64,000 nucleotides of DNA from Catellatospora sichuanensis (GTDB lineage Bacteria; Actinomycetota; Actinomycetes; Mycobacteriales; Micromonosporaceae): the NCBI RefSeq assembly GCF_007483665.1, contig NZ_VIQO01000014.1, positions 62,001 to 126,000 on the forward strand, given 5' to 3'. Shown here in pieces: positions 16,447 to 25,378 of the stretch. A model generated the notes under the pieces. It searched no databases, was not told the origin of the DNA, and worked only from the letters and a program-made list of their open reading frames with translations. Numbering within the stretch: position 1 is the first letter of the stretch; every line of letters starts with the position of its first letter. The position numbers and the translations under genes are program-made.

Positions 16447-17303
16447 CATCGCCGACGGCCCGCGACACCGGCCGCCCGAGCCCGGACCTCGCCGCCGAAC
16501 ACCTCGCCGTCTACCGGCACCTGGCGCTGCGCGAGTTCGGTGCCGACCTGCGCATCGGCCTGAACCTGGCCTTCTACCGCACGTTCGCGGTGCCGGCCAT
16601 CGCCCGGCTGCTGGTCGACACCGGCGAGATGACCGAGCGGACGCAGCAGCGCGCCGACGACACCGGGCTGATGATGTACGAGCTGATCGCCCACGGCCCG
16701 CACCACCCGCGCGGCCGCCAGGTGATCGCGTCGCTGAACCGCATCCACCGCGTCTACGACATCACCCCGGACGAGTACCGGTACGTGCTCGGCACGTTCG
16801 TCTTCATCCCGACCCGGTGGATCGACCGGTACGGCCCGCGTCGGCTGAACCTCCGTGAACGCGAAGCGACCTGGCACTTCTGGTGCGAGGTCGGCCGGCT
16901 CATGAACGTGCGCGACGTGCCGGACACCTGGCACGGGTTCGAGCAGTGGTTCAACGCCTTCGAACGGGCGAACTTCGGCCACGACGCCGCCGCCACCCGG
17001 CTCATCGACGCCACCCGCGACCTGCTGGCGACCCGTTTCCCCAAGTCGCTGCACCGGTGGGCCGGCGCGGCGAGCGACGCGCTGCTCGACGAGCAGGTGC
17101 GCCGAGCCCTCGGCGTGCCCGCGCCCGGCCGCACCATCCGGATCGCCGTACGCGGTCTGTTGCGCGTCAACGCCCTGGTGCGGCGGTTCAAGGCCGTGCC
17201 GCCGGACGTCTTCACCCCTGGCCAGGCCACCCGCCACTACCCCGCCGGGTACGAGATCGAGGAGCTGGGGCCCGACCCGGTGCGGCCCGCGCCACGGCGC
17301 TGA
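16443..17303 (+). CDS. MpaB-family oxygenase (DUF2236)
   Basis: A 286-residue protein of the MpaB/latex-clearing-protein-like family, in which characterised members are haem or metal oxygenases. Family landmarks are the N-terminal REFGADLRIGLNLAFYRTFAVPAIA, the central HHPRGRQVIASLNRIHRVYDI, and YVLGTFVFIPTRWIDRYG. GTG at 16443 overlaps the preceding stop by four bases (GTGA), coupling it to the membrane protein. It is the last gene of the cassette and the probable catalytic output; the substrate is unknown. Confidence 0.8.
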   Translation: MTSPTARDTGRPSPDLAAEHLAVYRHLALREFGADLRIGLNLAFYRTFAVPAIARLLVDTGEMTERTQQRADDTGLMMYELIAHGPHHPRGRQVIASLNRIHRVYDITPDEYRYVLGTFVFIPTRWIDRYGPRRLNLREREATWHFWCEVGRLMNVRDVPDTWHGFEQWFNAFERANFGHDAAATRLIDATRDLLATRFPKSLHRWAGAASDALLDEQVRRALGVPAPGRTIRIAVRGLLRVNALVRRFKAVPPDVFTPGQATRHYPAGYEIEELGPDPVRPAPRR

Positions 17304-17310
17304 CACGCCG

Positions 17311-17355
17311 CCGTAGGGCGACCTGAAGCGAACCGTAAGCGCGACCGGGCAATGT
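17311..17355 (+). promoter_or_regulatory. SARP-type operator/promoter before the RibD/DHFR-like gene
   Basis: Three heptamers sit at exact 11-base period: GTAGGGC (17313-17319), TGAAGCG (17324-17330) and GTAAGCG (17335-17341). Exactly eight bases after the last comes a -10-like CAATGT (17350-17355). This is the geometry of operators bound by SARP activators in antibiotic clusters. A matching array lies beside the SARP gene at 21006-21050. Confidence 0.7.
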
Positions 17356-17399
17356 TCAGGGTGCAACCGGCGAGCACGACCGACACCCAGGAGAATCCG

Positions 17400-17951
17400 A
17401 TGCGCAAGCTCATCAACTCGACCTACATCACGCTCGACGGCGTCATCGACAACCCCATGTGGACCATGCCGTACTTCGACGACGAGGCCGCCGCCTTCGC
17501 CGGCTTCCAGACCAGCACCGCCGACGCGCTGCTGATGGGCCGCGCCACCTACGACGGCATGTCCGCGGCCTGGCCGACCCGGGACGAGAGCGACCCGAAC
17601 ACCGGCGCGGCCTACTTCAACAACGTCAAGAAGTACGTCGCCTCGACCACGCTGACCGATCCCGCGTGGAAGAACAGCGAGGTGCTGCAGGGCGACCTGG
17701 TCGAGGAGGTCGCCAAGCTCAAGGCACAGGACGGCGGGGACATCCTGCAGTACGGGTACGGCTCGGTGACCGCGCAGCTCATCCGGGCGGGCCTGGTGGA
17801 CGAGGTCCGGTTCTGGATCCATCCGGTGCTGGAGGGCGGCGACAGCCTGAGCACCCCGCTCAAGGACGTCAAGGCGTCGTTCGAGCTGGTCGACACCAAG
17901 GTCATGAAAAGTGGCGTGATCATCGCCTCGTACCGGCCGAAGGCCGAGTGA
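17400..17951 (+). CDS. Dihydrofolate reductase/RibD-C family protein
   Basis: A 183-residue NADPH-dependent reductase-fold protein (RKLINSTYITLDGVIDNP ... DALLMGRATYDGM ... DILQYGYGSVTAQLIRAGLVDE). These are family hallmarks; the true substrate of such standalone proteins is usually unknown. CAGGAG precedes the ATG at 17400. A SARP-like operator lies upstream, and the SARP gene is convergent with an eight-base gap, so this gene is probably a direct target of that activator. Confidence 0.85.
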   Translation: MRKLINSTYITLDGVIDNPMWTMPYFDDEAAAFAGFQTSTADALLMGRATYDGMSAAWPTRDESDPNTGAAYFNNVKKYVASTTLTDPAWKNSEVLQGDLVEEVAKLKAQDGGDILQYGYGSVTAQLIRAGLVDEVRFWIHPVLEGGDSLSTPLKDVKASFELVDTKVMKSGVIIASYRPKAE

Positions 17952-17958
17952 TCTCCGA

Positions 17959-20900
17959 TCAGAGCTGAGCCCGGGCCTGTCCCGGGCTCAGCGCCGTGCC
18001 CTCGGCGACCAGCGCCTCGAAGCGCTCCGGCCCGAGCAAGGCGAGCAGGCGCCCGGCCACCCGATCGGTGTCGTCGCGCTCGACCGGGGAGGCGGGCGCC
18101 TCGGCTGCCGTGCGCGCCGCGGCCGCCGCGCCCAGCAGCCGGGCCGCGACCTCGGGCGAGCCTGCGGCCGACGCCATGCCCTCCAGGGCGAAGACCGCGT
18201 CGCGCGGTGACGCGATCGCCTCGGCGGCGTCATACGCCTCGATGTGTAGGGCCAGCGCGGCGGCGCGGTCGCCGCCCTGCTCGGCGACGTGGCCCAGCTC
18301 GACCAGGATCATCGGCAGGTAGAACGTGGGCTGCTCACGGCGGCCCTGCTCGGCGATGCGCCCCAGGTGCGCGGCGGCCACGTCCAGCCGGCCCGCACGG
18401 CGTGCGGCCATGCCGAGGCTGGTCTCGGCGAACACGACCGCGCTCGGCATACCCTGCTCGACGGCCAGCCGGTAGGCGCGTTCCGCGAGTTCCCGGCCCA
18501 GTGCATGGTCGCCGGTCTGCACCGCGAGCCAGGCCAGCCAGGACAGCTTGCTGCACACCTCCGGCCACAGCGACAGCTCCTCGGCCCAGCGCAGCCCTTC
18601 CCGGTGCAGGGCGACGGCGCGTGCGTGCTCGCCTCTCATCTCGGCCAGGCCGCCGACCCAGTCGTTGGCCTGCAGCCGCCCCCACCGGTCGCCGAGCTCG
18701 GCGAACAGGGCGGCGCTGCGCGACGCGGCGGTCTCCAGCGCGGGCAGGTCCCCGGCGGCGTGCGCGAGTTTGGCCCGCGAGCTGAGCACGGCCGCCTCGG
18801 TCCACCGGTCGTCGGCGGCCATGGACAGCAGCTCCGACGCCAGCGCCACGTCGCTGCGGTCGAGCACAGCGTTCGCGGTGAACCAGGTGGCCCGGCCGTC
18901 CGCGTCGCCGGCCAGCGCGGCCCGGACCTCGTCCGGCACGATCGCCTCGCCCTGCAGCAGCGCGAACCCGATCCGCCACGCCGCGGCACGGGACTGCTGC
19001 ACCGCGTCGCCGGGCGACGTCAGCGCCTGCCGTGCCTCGGTGAGGCGGCCGCGCAGAAACCAGTACCAGGTCAGAGCATTGGCCAAGCGCAGCCCACCGC
19101 CGTGGGCGAGGGCCGCGCGCAGGTTGGCGGTCTCCGCGTCGAGTCGGCCGAGCCACTGCTGCTGGCCGACCCCACGCAGCTGCGGGTCGGCATGTTCGGC
19201 CAGGTCCGTGTAGTACGCCGCGTGCCGGGCGCGGACCTCGTCGGCATCGGCGAGGCGTTCGAGGCAGAACGCGGCGACCGACTCGAGCAGCCGATAGCGT
19301 GGGCCGGGGCCGGTCTCGTCCAGTACCACCAGCGACCGGTCCACCAGCCGGGCCAGGGTGTCGAGATCGGTCCGGCAGACCTGCTCGGCGGCCTCGGGCG
19401 TGCAGCCGTCGCGGAACACCGCGAGCCCGGCGAGCACCGCCCGGTCGGCCTCGTCCAGCAGGTCCCAGCTCCACCCGATGACCGCGGTCAGCGTGCGCTG
19501 CCGCGGCGGCATGTCCCGCTGCTGCGAGGTGAGCAGCTGGAACCGGTCGTCGAGCCGGTCCACGACACCCTGTACGCCGAGCGCGCGGACCCGGGTCGCG
19601 GCCAGTTCCAGCGCCAGGGGCAGGCCGTCGAGGCGACGGCACAGCTGGGCCACCGCGGGAGCCGTGCTCGCGTCGAGCCGGAAACTGCGCTGCTGCGCCG
19701 CCGCGCGTACGGCGAACAGCCTGGCCGCCGCCGAACGCCGGACCGCATCGAGGTCGCCGTCGGCCGGCACCGCCAGCGGCGGCACCTCCCACAGCAGCTC
19801 ACCGGTCAAGCCGAGCGGTTCCCGGCTGGTGGCCAGCACACGGAGCTCCGGTGCGTCCCGCAGCAGGCGGGCGACCAGCGCGGCGGCCGGTTCTATCACG
19901 TGCTCGCAGTTGTCGAGCACGAGCAGCAGCCGCCGCCCGGCGACCGCGGCGGTCAGCCGGTCGACCGCGGACACGCTGGCACCCGCGGCCTCGCGCAGGT
20001 CCATCGTGGCCAGCACCTGGTCGGCGACGTGCGCCGCGCCGGCCGGCAGCGGGGCGAGCTCGACGAGGTGTACGCCGTCGGGGAAGGCCTGGGCGCGGGC
20101 GGCCTCGGTGGCCAGCCGGGTCTTGCCGACACCGCCCGGCCCGATCAGCGTGACGAGCCGTTGCGCCGGGATCAGCCTGCGCAGCTCGGTCAGCGCCTCC
20201 GCGCGGCCGACCAGCTCGTCGAGCTGGGCGGGCAGGCTGTTGCGGACGATCGCGGCCCGCGGCGGGGCGGCGAGGCCGGCATCGTGTTCCAGGATGCGGC
20301 GGTGCAGCGCGACCAGCTCCGGCCCCGGGTCGAGCCCGAGCTCCTCGGCGAGCCGGTCGCGCAGGTCCGCGTAGCTGTCCAGGGCCTCGGACTGGCGGCC
20401 CGTGGCGTACAGGGCGCGCAGTTGCAGCGCTCGCAGACCCTCTCGCAGTGGATGCCGGGTGACCAGCTCGGCGAGGTCGGCGGCGACCAGATCGTGCTCG
20501 CCGCGGGCCAGCCGGGCCTCGGCTAGGCGTTCCTGCACGGCGAGGCGCTGTTCGGCCAGCCGGGTGCGCTCCGCGCGGGCGAACTCCTCGTCGGCGACGT
20601 CGGCGTACGCGTCGCCGCGCCACAGCGCCAGGGCCGCGGCCAGCCGGTCCGCGTCGGTGGAGTCGGCCAGTTCGGCGAACCGGTCGGCGTCGACGGCGCC
20701 GGTGCGCAGCAGGTAGCCGGGCGGCCGGGACTCGATCAGGTCACGGCCCCCCGGTTCGGCGTCGTTGAGGGCCTTGCGCAGCTGCGACACCCGCACCTGC
20801 AGCGCCGCACCCGGGTCGGCGGGCGCGTCCTCGCCCCACATGTCGTCGATCAGGCGGTCCGCCGAGACGACCTGGTTGCGGTTGGCCAGCAGGTCGGCCA

Positions 20901-20997
20901 GCAGCTGCCTGACCTTGACCCCGGGCACCACCACCGGCTCGCCGGCGTCGGTCGTGACGGCGAGCGGCCCGAGCACGCCGAACAGCACGGCGATCAT
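17959..20997 (-). CDS. AfsR/SARP-family transcriptional activator with NTPase and TPR-like regions
   Basis: A 1012-residue multidomain regulator. Residues 1-95 form the OmpR-like winged helix (VLFGVLGPLAV ... VKVRQLLADLLANRNQVVSADRLIDDMWG). Residues 96-245 form the bacterial transcriptional activation domain (ADRFAELAD ... ALDSYADLRDRLAEELGLDPG). An NB-ARC/STAND NTPase follows with Walker A GPGGVGKTRLA, RRLLLVLDNCEHV and the ATSREPLG motif. The rest is helical repeat. The ATG at 20997 begins the conserved MIAVLFGVLGP. It is divergent from an alpha/beta hydrolase, and the 59-base gap holds a SARP-type repeat array. SARPs recognise phased heptamers near -35, so self-linked regulation is likely. 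Confidence 0.92.
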   Translation of the reverse strand: MIAVLFGVLGPLAVTTDAGEPVVVPGVKVRQLLADLLANRNQVVSADRLIDDMWGEDAPADPGAALQVRVSQLRKALNDAEPGGRDLIESRPPGYLLRTGAVDADRFAELADSTDADRLAAALALWRGDAYADVADEEFARAERTRLAEQRLAVQERLAEARLARGEHDLVAADLAELVTRHPLREGLRALQLRALYATGRQSEALDSYADLRDRLAEELGLDPGPELVALHRRILEHDAGLAAPPRAAIVRNSLPAQLDELVGRAEALTELRRLIPAQRLVTLIGPGGVGKTRLATEAARAQAFPDGVHLVELAPLPAGAAHVADQVLATMDLREAAGASVSAVDRLTAAVAGRRLLLVLDNCEHVIEPAAALVARLLRDAPELRVLATSREPLGLTGELLWEVPPLAVPADGDLDAVRRSAAARLFAVRAAAQQRSFRLDASTAPAVAQLCRRLDGLPLALELAATRVRALGVQGVVDRLDDRFQLLTSQQRDMPPRQRTLTAVIGWSWDLLDEADRAVLAGLAVFRDGCTPEAAEQVCRTDLDTLARLVDRSLVVLDETGPGPRYRLLESVAAFCLERLADADEVRARHAAYYTDLAEHADPQLRGVGQQQWLGRLDAETANLRAALAHGGGLRLANALTWYWFLRGRLTEARQALTSPGDAVQQSRAAAWRIGFALLQGEAIVPDEVRAALAGDADGRATWFTANAVLDRSDVALASELLSMAADDRWTEAAVLSSRAKLAHAAGDLPALETAASRSAALFAELGDRWGRLQANDWVGGLAEMRGEHARAVALHREGLRWAEELSLWPEVCSKLSWLAWLAVQTGDHALGRELAERAYRLAVEQGMPSAVVFAETSLGMAARRAGRLDVAAAHLGRIAEQGRREQPTFYLPMILVELGHVAEQGGDRAAALALHIEAYDAAEAIASPRDAVFALEGMASAAGSPEVAARLLGAAAAARTAAEAPASPVERDDTDRVAGRLLALLGPERFEALVAEGTALSPGQARAQL
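17966..17990. terminator. Hairpin at the convergent reductase and SARP gene ends
   Basis: TGAGCCCGGG (17966-17975) pairs with CCCGGGCTCA (17981-17990) over a five-base loop. It lies within the last codons of the SARP gene and just after the reductase stop. Confidence 0.5.
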
Positions 20998-21005
20998 CCT
21001 AACCG

Positions 21006-21050
21006 CGGTAAGGCGGGCGGAAGCGGACCGTAAGGGCCGGGGCGCATCGT
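21006..21050 (+). promoter_or_regulatory. SARP-type operator/promoter between SARP and hydrolase genes
   Basis: Heptamers GTAAGGC (21008-21014), GGAAGCG (21019-21025) and GTAAGGG (21030-21036) recur every 11 bases. Eight bases later is CATCGT (21045-21050), a plausible -10. Transcription would start at about 21057, which is the ATG of the hydrolase, implying a leaderless mRNA. The array has the same phase and spacing as that at 17311-17355. Confidence 0.72.
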
Positions 21051-21056
21051 GCGGGC

Positions 21057-21812
21057 ATGGACATCTATCACGAGGAAGACGGCACGGGTGAGGGCCGCCC
21101 GCTGGTGCTGATCCACGGCGCGCTCTCCGGCATCGGCACGTCGTTCGGCACGATCCTGCCGTTGCTGGCCAGGACCCGGCGGGTGATCGCCGTCGAGTTG
21201 CAGGCGCACGGCCGCACCCCGGACCTCGACCGCCCGCTGACCGTGGAGGCGTTCGCCGGCGATGTGGTCGAGCTGCTCGACCGCCTGGGCGTGGCACGGG
21301 CGGACGTGTTCGGCTGGAGCATGGGCGCGGCGGTCGCGCTGCGGCTCGGCACCGACCACGCCGGCCGGGTGGGGCGGCTGGTGCTGGCGTCGGTGAGCTT
21401 CGACGACGCGGGCCTGCATCCGGGCCTGCTCGACGGCATCGCCGACCTGCGACCCGAGCACCTGCACGGCTCGGAGTTCCACGAGGAATACCTGCGCACC
21501 GCCCCGGACCCGGCGGGATGGGCCAACCTGGTCACCAAGATGAAGGTGCTGGACGCGAACCTGCCGCAGTGGACGCCCGCGCAGATCCGCGCGCTGGACG
21601 CGCCGACGATGCTGGTGCTGGCCGACTCGGACATCGTCCGGCCCGAGCATGCCGTCCGGATGTTCCGGCTGCTCGGTGGCGGCGTGGTGGGCGATCTGGC
21701 CGGTCTGCCGAGGTGCCGTCTGACGGTGCTGCCGGGCACCTCGCACACCACGGTCCCGCAGCGGGCCGGCTGGCTGGCGCCGATGATCGACGAGTTCCTG
21801 GACGAGGCTTGA
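21057..21812 (+). CDS. Alpha/beta hydrolase
   Basis: A 251-residue cytoplasmic hydrolase. The oxyanion motif is LIHGAL, the nucleophile elbow GWSMGA, and the later catalytic residues are probably the Asp in VLADSDIVRP and the His in GTSHTTV. No ribosome site precedes the ATG; together with the -10 element at 21045-21050 this suggests a leaderless message under SARP control. The substrate is unknown. A 12-base-pair hairpin (21821-21849) follows. Confidence 0.85.
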   Translation: MDIYHEEDGTGEGRPLVLIHGALSGIGTSFGTILPLLARTRRVIAVELQAHGRTPDLDRPLTVEAFAGDVVELLDRLGVARADVFGWSMGAAVALRLGTDHAGRVGRLVLASVSFDDAGLHPGLLDGIADLRPEHLHGSEFHEEYLRTAPDPAGWANLVTKMKVLDANLPQWTPAQIRALDAPTMLVLADSDIVRPEHAVRMFRLLGGGVVGDLAGLPRCRLTVLPGTSHTTVPQRAGWLAPMIDEFLDEA

Positions 21813-21820
21813 CATGGGTG

Positions 21821-21849
21821 GGGAGCCCTGCCGCGTGGGCAGGGCTCCC
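21821..21849. terminator. Bidirectional hairpin terminator
   Basis: GGGAGCCCTGCC (21821-21832) pairs perfectly with GGCAGGGCTCCC (21838-21849) over a five-base loop, between convergent genes. Confidence 0.75.
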
Positions 21850-21859
21850 TCGGAGGTGG

Positions 21860-22159
21860 TCAGGCGGGCATCTTGTAGGTGAGCAGGTCCACCGGATTGA
21901 TCCTCGGCGGCGGGTCGAACAGGTCCGCTCGGGCCGCCAAACCCTGGCGCACCTTTCCGGCCAGGTGGAACTGCCGGTCGTCCTCATTGTCGAACGCGTC
22001 GAAGATGCGGAACGAGGTCGGGCCGACCTGGAAGGCGTACCACACGATCGTGCCGGGTTCGGCGTCCACCAGCGCCTTGGCCTGCTTCAGGAACTCCGCG
22101 ACCTCGCCCTCCCGGCCAGGCTTGGCCTCGATCTCCACGAGAAAACCCAACGTGAGCAC
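21860..22159 (-). CDS. Antibiotic biosynthesis monooxygenase (ABM)-fold protein
   Basis: A 99-residue ferredoxin-like-fold protein (VEIEAKPGREGEVAEFLKQA ... PGTIVWYAFQVG ... FRIFDAFDNEDDRQFHLAGK). Members act as cofactor-free monooxygenases or unknown stress proteins. It lies 32 bases downstream of a chloroperoxidase-like hydrolase on the same strand and is probably cotranscribed with it. Confidence 0.82.
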   Translation of the reverse strand: MLTLGFLVEIEAKPGREGEVAEFLKQAKALVDAEPGTIVWYAFQVGPTSFRIFDAFDNEDDRQFHLAGKVRQGLAARADLFDPPPRINPVDLLTYKMPA

Positions 22160-22191
22160 GCCGTGCTCCTCTCCTGAGGCACCGCGGCCGT

Positions 22192-23019
22192 TCAGCCCTT
22201 GAGGAAGGCCAGCAGGTCGGCGTTGAACTCGTCCTGGTGCGTGGCGGTCAGGCCGTGCGGCGCTCCCTTGTAGACGTGCAGCGTGTTGTCCCTGATCAGC
22301 TTCGAGGACTTCATGGCCGAGGCGACGATGGGCACGATCTGGTCGTCGTCGCCGTGGATGATCAGGGTCGGCACGTCGATCTTCTTGCAGTCCTCGGTCT
22401 GGTCGGTCTCCGAGAACGCCTTGATGCAGTCGTACGCCCCCTTGAAGCCCACCGTCATGCCCATCAGCCAGAACGCGTCACGCAGACCCTGGCTGACCTT
22501 CGAGCCGGCGCGGTTCGCACCGTAGAACGGGGCGCTGAGGTCCTGCCAGAACTGCGAGCGGTCGCGTTCGACGCTTTCGCGCAGGCTGTCGAAGACGCTG
22601 CGGGGCAGGCCCTCGGGGTTGGCGTCGGTCTGCAGCATCAGCGGCGGGATGGCGCCGACGAGGACCGCCTTGGCGACGCGGTCGGTGCCGTGCCGAGCCA
22701 TGTAGCGGGTGATCTCGCCGCCGCCGGTGGAGTGGCCGACCAGGACGATGTCGCGCAGGTCGAGCTTCTCGATTACCTGGGCGAGGTCGTCGGCGTACGT
22801 GTTCAGGTCGTTGCCCTCCCACGGCTGGCTGGACCGGCCGTGGCCGCGCCGGTCGTGCGCGACCGCCCGGAAGCCGTTGGAGACGACGTACCACATCTGG
22901 TCGTCCCAGGCGTCGGCCGTGAGCGGCCAGCCGTGGCTGAAGACCACGGGCTGCCCGGAACCCCAGTCCTTGTAGAAGATCTGGGTTCCGTCATCGGTGG
23001 TGACCATGCCGGTGCTCAT
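22192..23019 (-). CDS. Alpha/beta hydrolase, non-haem chloroperoxidase-like
   Basis: A 275-residue hydrolase of the group annotated as chloroperoxidases/arylesterases. It has [18 protein letters not shown], the [11 protein letters not shown] segment, nucleophile elbow GHSTGGGE, catalytic Asp in [11 protein letters not shown] and His in GAPHGL. GCAGGGAG precedes the ATG at 23019. It is the first gene of a pair with the ABM-fold gene. Upstream, on its strand, CCGATAAGT and CCGATAAAG form a nine-base direct repeat (within 23099-23122) that may be an operator. Confidence 0.88.
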   Translation of the reverse strand: MSTGMVTTDDGTQIFYKDWGSGQPVVFSHGWPLTADAWDDQMWYVVSNGFRAVAHDRRGHGRSSQPWEGNDLNTYADDLAQVIEKLDLRDIVLVGHSTGGGEITRYMARHGTDRVAKAVLVGAIPPLMLQTDANPEGLPRSVFDSLRESVERDRSQFWQDLSAPFYGANRAGSKVSQGLRDAFWLMGMTVGFKGAYDCIKAFSETDQTEDCKKIDVPTLIIHGDDDQIVPIVASAMKSSKLIRDNTLHVYKGAPHGLTATHQDEFNADLLAFLKG

Positions 23020-23504
23020 GTGGCGACTCCCTGCGGAAAGGCTGCGAATGAGTGCGTCGCGGCACACCGTCGGGCCGACCCTCCGAAGCTAGCATCACGG
23101 CTTTATCGGACTTATCGGTTTAAGGAATGAAACACGATACCTGCGGTGCTGCCGGTTCTCGAGGTTTTCGCACACTTTCAAGCCTCTTGGTGCGGCCGAG
23201 AAGTCGTCCGTTCGGCTAGTCAATAATTCCTAAATACGGGCATATGTCTTGTATGCCTGCCGGCCGGCTCGGTAAACCCTTGAAAGTCTAGCGGATTAGT
23301 GGGATATTCGCTTCGTGGTCGTTCCGGATCACGTCCCCACCGGGCACCCACCGGAGGTCGTGGCATCGGAGCCCGACGTAGCACGTGCCGGCCGACCATG
23401 CCCCACAACAGAACTGCACCCCCAAACATTGATGATTACCGATCTCGCCGGACTCCCGGCGTTATTCGGTGTGCGCATTCGCGCCGGAGGAGGACAGGTT
23501 CCGC
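23020..23504. other. Divergent regulatory region before the sulfate operon
   Basis: About 485 bases with no credible gene. It holds AT-rich stretches unlike the surroundings (23100-23135 and 23218-23250, the latter with ATTCCTAAATA) and a promoter for the sulfate operon at 23280-23308. That promoter implies a leader of about 190 bases; no cysteine-rich leader peptide or known riboswitch fold was recognised in it. Confidence 0.5.
23280..23308 (+). promoter_or_regulatory. Candidate promoter of the sulfate transport operon
   Basis: TTGAAA (23280-23285), 17 bases, GATATT (23303-23308). The ATTCCTAAATA element 50 bases upstream resembles ATTCCTATAA before the Rrf2 gene at 27810-27820. Confidence 0.5.
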
Positions 23505-24533
23505 ATGAAGAACCGGATCAGAGCAGCCGCCGCACTCGCCGCCACCGCCGTCCTGGCGCTGTCGGCCTGCGGCGGTGGCGACAACGGCGGCACCACGGGA
23601 TCGAACACCACGCTGAACATCGTCGGATTCGCCGTGCCGGAGGCGGCGAACAAGGCGATCGCGGCCGAGTGGAACAAGACCGACGCCGGCAAGGGCGTCA
23701 AGTTCCAGACCTCGTACGGCGCGTCCGGCGATCAGAGCCGCGCGGTCGTGGCCGGCCTGAAGGCCGACTACGTGCACTTCTCGGTCTCCAGCGACGTGAC
23801 CCGGCTCGTCGACGCGAATCTGGTGGCCAAGGACTGGAACGCGGGCCCGAACAAGGGCATCGTGTCCTCCTCGATCGTGGTGCTCGCGGTTCGCCAGGGC
23901 AACCCGAAGAACATCCAGGGCTGGGACGACCTGATCAAGCCGGGCGTCCAGATCGTCACCCCGAACCCGGCCTCCTCGGGCGCCGCCCGCTGGAACGCCC
24001 TCGCCGCGTGGGGCCACATCACCGCCAACGGCGGCACCGACGCGCAGGCCACCGAGTTCCTGACGAAGCTGTTCGCGAACGTCGTCGCCCTGCCGGGCAG
24101 CGGCCGCGACGCCACCACCAGCTTCCTGGGCGGCACCGGTGACGTCCTGCTGGCCTACGAGAACGAGGCCATCCTGGCCACCCAGGCGGGCGAGAAGTTC
24201 GACTGGGTCGTGCCCTCGACCACCATCCTGATCGAGAACCCGGGCGCGATCCTCACCAACGCCGACCCCAAGGCCAAGGACTGGCTGAACTTCGTGCTCA
24301 GCAAGGACGGCCAGCGCCAGTTCGCGCTCAAGGGCTTCCGCCCGATCGTCGAGGGTGTGGACACGAAGGGCATCGAAGGCGCCAAGGACCCGGCCAACCC
24401 GTTCCCGGCGCCGCAGAAGCTGCTCACCGTGTCGAAGGACTTCGAGAGCTGGTCGGCGCTGTCGAAGAAGTTCTTCGACGAGAAGGAAGGCATCATCGTC
24501 AAGGTCATCGCAGCCTCGGGCAAGGCTAAGTGA
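23505..24533 (+). CDS. sbp: Sulfate ABC transporter substrate-binding lipoprotein
   Basis: A 342-residue extracytoplasmic sulfate-binding protein. The signal peptide ends in a lipobox LSAC at about residue 22. Sbp/CysP family landmarks are TSYGASGDQSRAVVAGLKADYVHFS, ASSGAARWNALAAWGH and GTGDVLLAYENEAI. GGAGGAGGA lies 10 bases before the ATG. It heads a tight four-gene operon with both permeases and the ATPase. The first permease overlaps its stop (GTGA). Confidence 0.92.
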   Translation: MKNRIRAAAALAATAVLALSACGGGDNGGTTGSNTTLNIVGFAVPEAANKAIAAEWNKTDAGKGVKFQTSYGASGDQSRAVVAGLKADYVHFSVSSDVTRLVDANLVAKDWNAGPNKGIVSSSIVVLAVRQGNPKNIQGWDDLIKPGVQIVTPNPASSGAARWNALAAWGHITANGGTDAQATEFLTKLFANVVALPGSGRDATTSFLGGTGDVLLAYENEAILATQAGEKFDWVVPSTTILIENPGAILTNADPKAKDWLNFVLSKDGQRQFALKGFRPIVEGVDTKGIEGAKDPANPFPAPQKLLTVSKDFESWSALSKKFFDEKEGIIVKVIAASGKAK

Positions 24534-25378
24534 CCTCGACGACGCTCACCCCGGACCGGCCGGCGACCTCTCGCCGGCCGGTCCGGGTCGGCCGCCCGCT
24601 GACCCGGGTCTCCGGACTCGGCCTCGGCGTGGCGATGATGTGGTTCAGCCTGCTCGTGCTCATCCCGCTCGCCGCCGTGGTGGTCACCGCGTCGGCGGGC
24701 GGGTGGAGCACGTTCTGGCAGGCGGTGACCAACGAGCAGACCGCCGCGGCGATCGAGCTCACCGTTGGCACCGCGTTCGCCGTGACGCTGGTGAACATCG
24801 TCATGGGAACCATGATCGCGTGGGTGCTGGTCCGGGACCGCTTCTTCGGCAAGCGTGCCCTGGAAGTCCTGATCGACATCCCGTTCGCGCTGCCGACCAT
24901 CGTCGCCGGGCTGGTCCTGCTGTCGCTGTATGGCAGGAACAGCCCGCTGGGCGTCGACATCGCCAACACCCGCCCCGCGGTGTTCCTCGCGTTCCTCTTC
25001 GTCACCCTGCCGTTCGTGGTCCGCACGGTGCAGCCGGTGCTGGCGGAACTGGAGCGCGACGTGGAGGAGGCGGCGATGTCACTGGGCGCCAGCCGGTTCA
25101 CCGTGTTCCGCCGGATCATCCTGCCCAGCCTGACGCCCGCGATCGCCGCGGGCGCCGCGCTGTCGTTCGCCCGCGGGGTCAGCGAGTACGGCTCGCTGGT
25201 CCTGCTGTCGGGCAACCTGCCGATGAAGACCGAGGTCACCTCGGTGCGCATCCTCAGCAGCATCGAAAACGACAACCTGGACAGCGCGGCGGCGGTCGCC
25301 ACGATCCTGCTGGCCATCTCGTTCGCCGTCATCGTGCTGCTCGACGTCATCCAGCGGAGGATGGTGCGCCGTGGCTAG
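24530..25378 (+). CDS. cysT: Sulfate ABC transporter permease CysT
   Basis: A 282-residue inner-membrane permease with six helices after a 30-residue cytoplasmic N-terminus. The EAA loop reads EEAAMSLGASRFTVFRRIILP and contacts the CysA ATPase. The GTG at 24530 overlaps the preceding stop by four bases. Sequence features such as IDIPFALPTIVAGLVLLSLYG are typical of CysT/CysU. Confidence 0.93.
   Translation: MTSTTLTPDRPATSRRPVRVGRPLTRVSGLGLGVAMMWFSLLVLIPLAAVVVTASAGGWSTFWQAVTNEQTAAAIELTVGTAFAVTLVNIVMGTMIAWVLVRDRFFGKRALEVLIDIPFALPTIVAGLVLLSLYGRNSPLGVDIANTRPAVFLAFLFVTLPFVVRTVQPVLAELERDVEEAAMSLGASRFTVFRRIILPSLTPAIAAGAALSFARGVSEYGSLVLLSGNLPMKTEVTSVRILSSIENDNLDSAAAVATILLAISFAVIVLLDVIQRRMVRRG

Noticed and set aside
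17966..17990. Frameshift or truncation at the SARP C-terminus
   Set aside because: The hairpin merely overlaps its last codons; the frame closes normally and the length is ordinary for the family.
23315..23504. Cysteine leader peptide or SAM/sulfur riboswitch before the sulfate operon
   Set aside because: The leader has no conserved HVDL-type or poly-Cys leader frame and no recognisable aptamer core.
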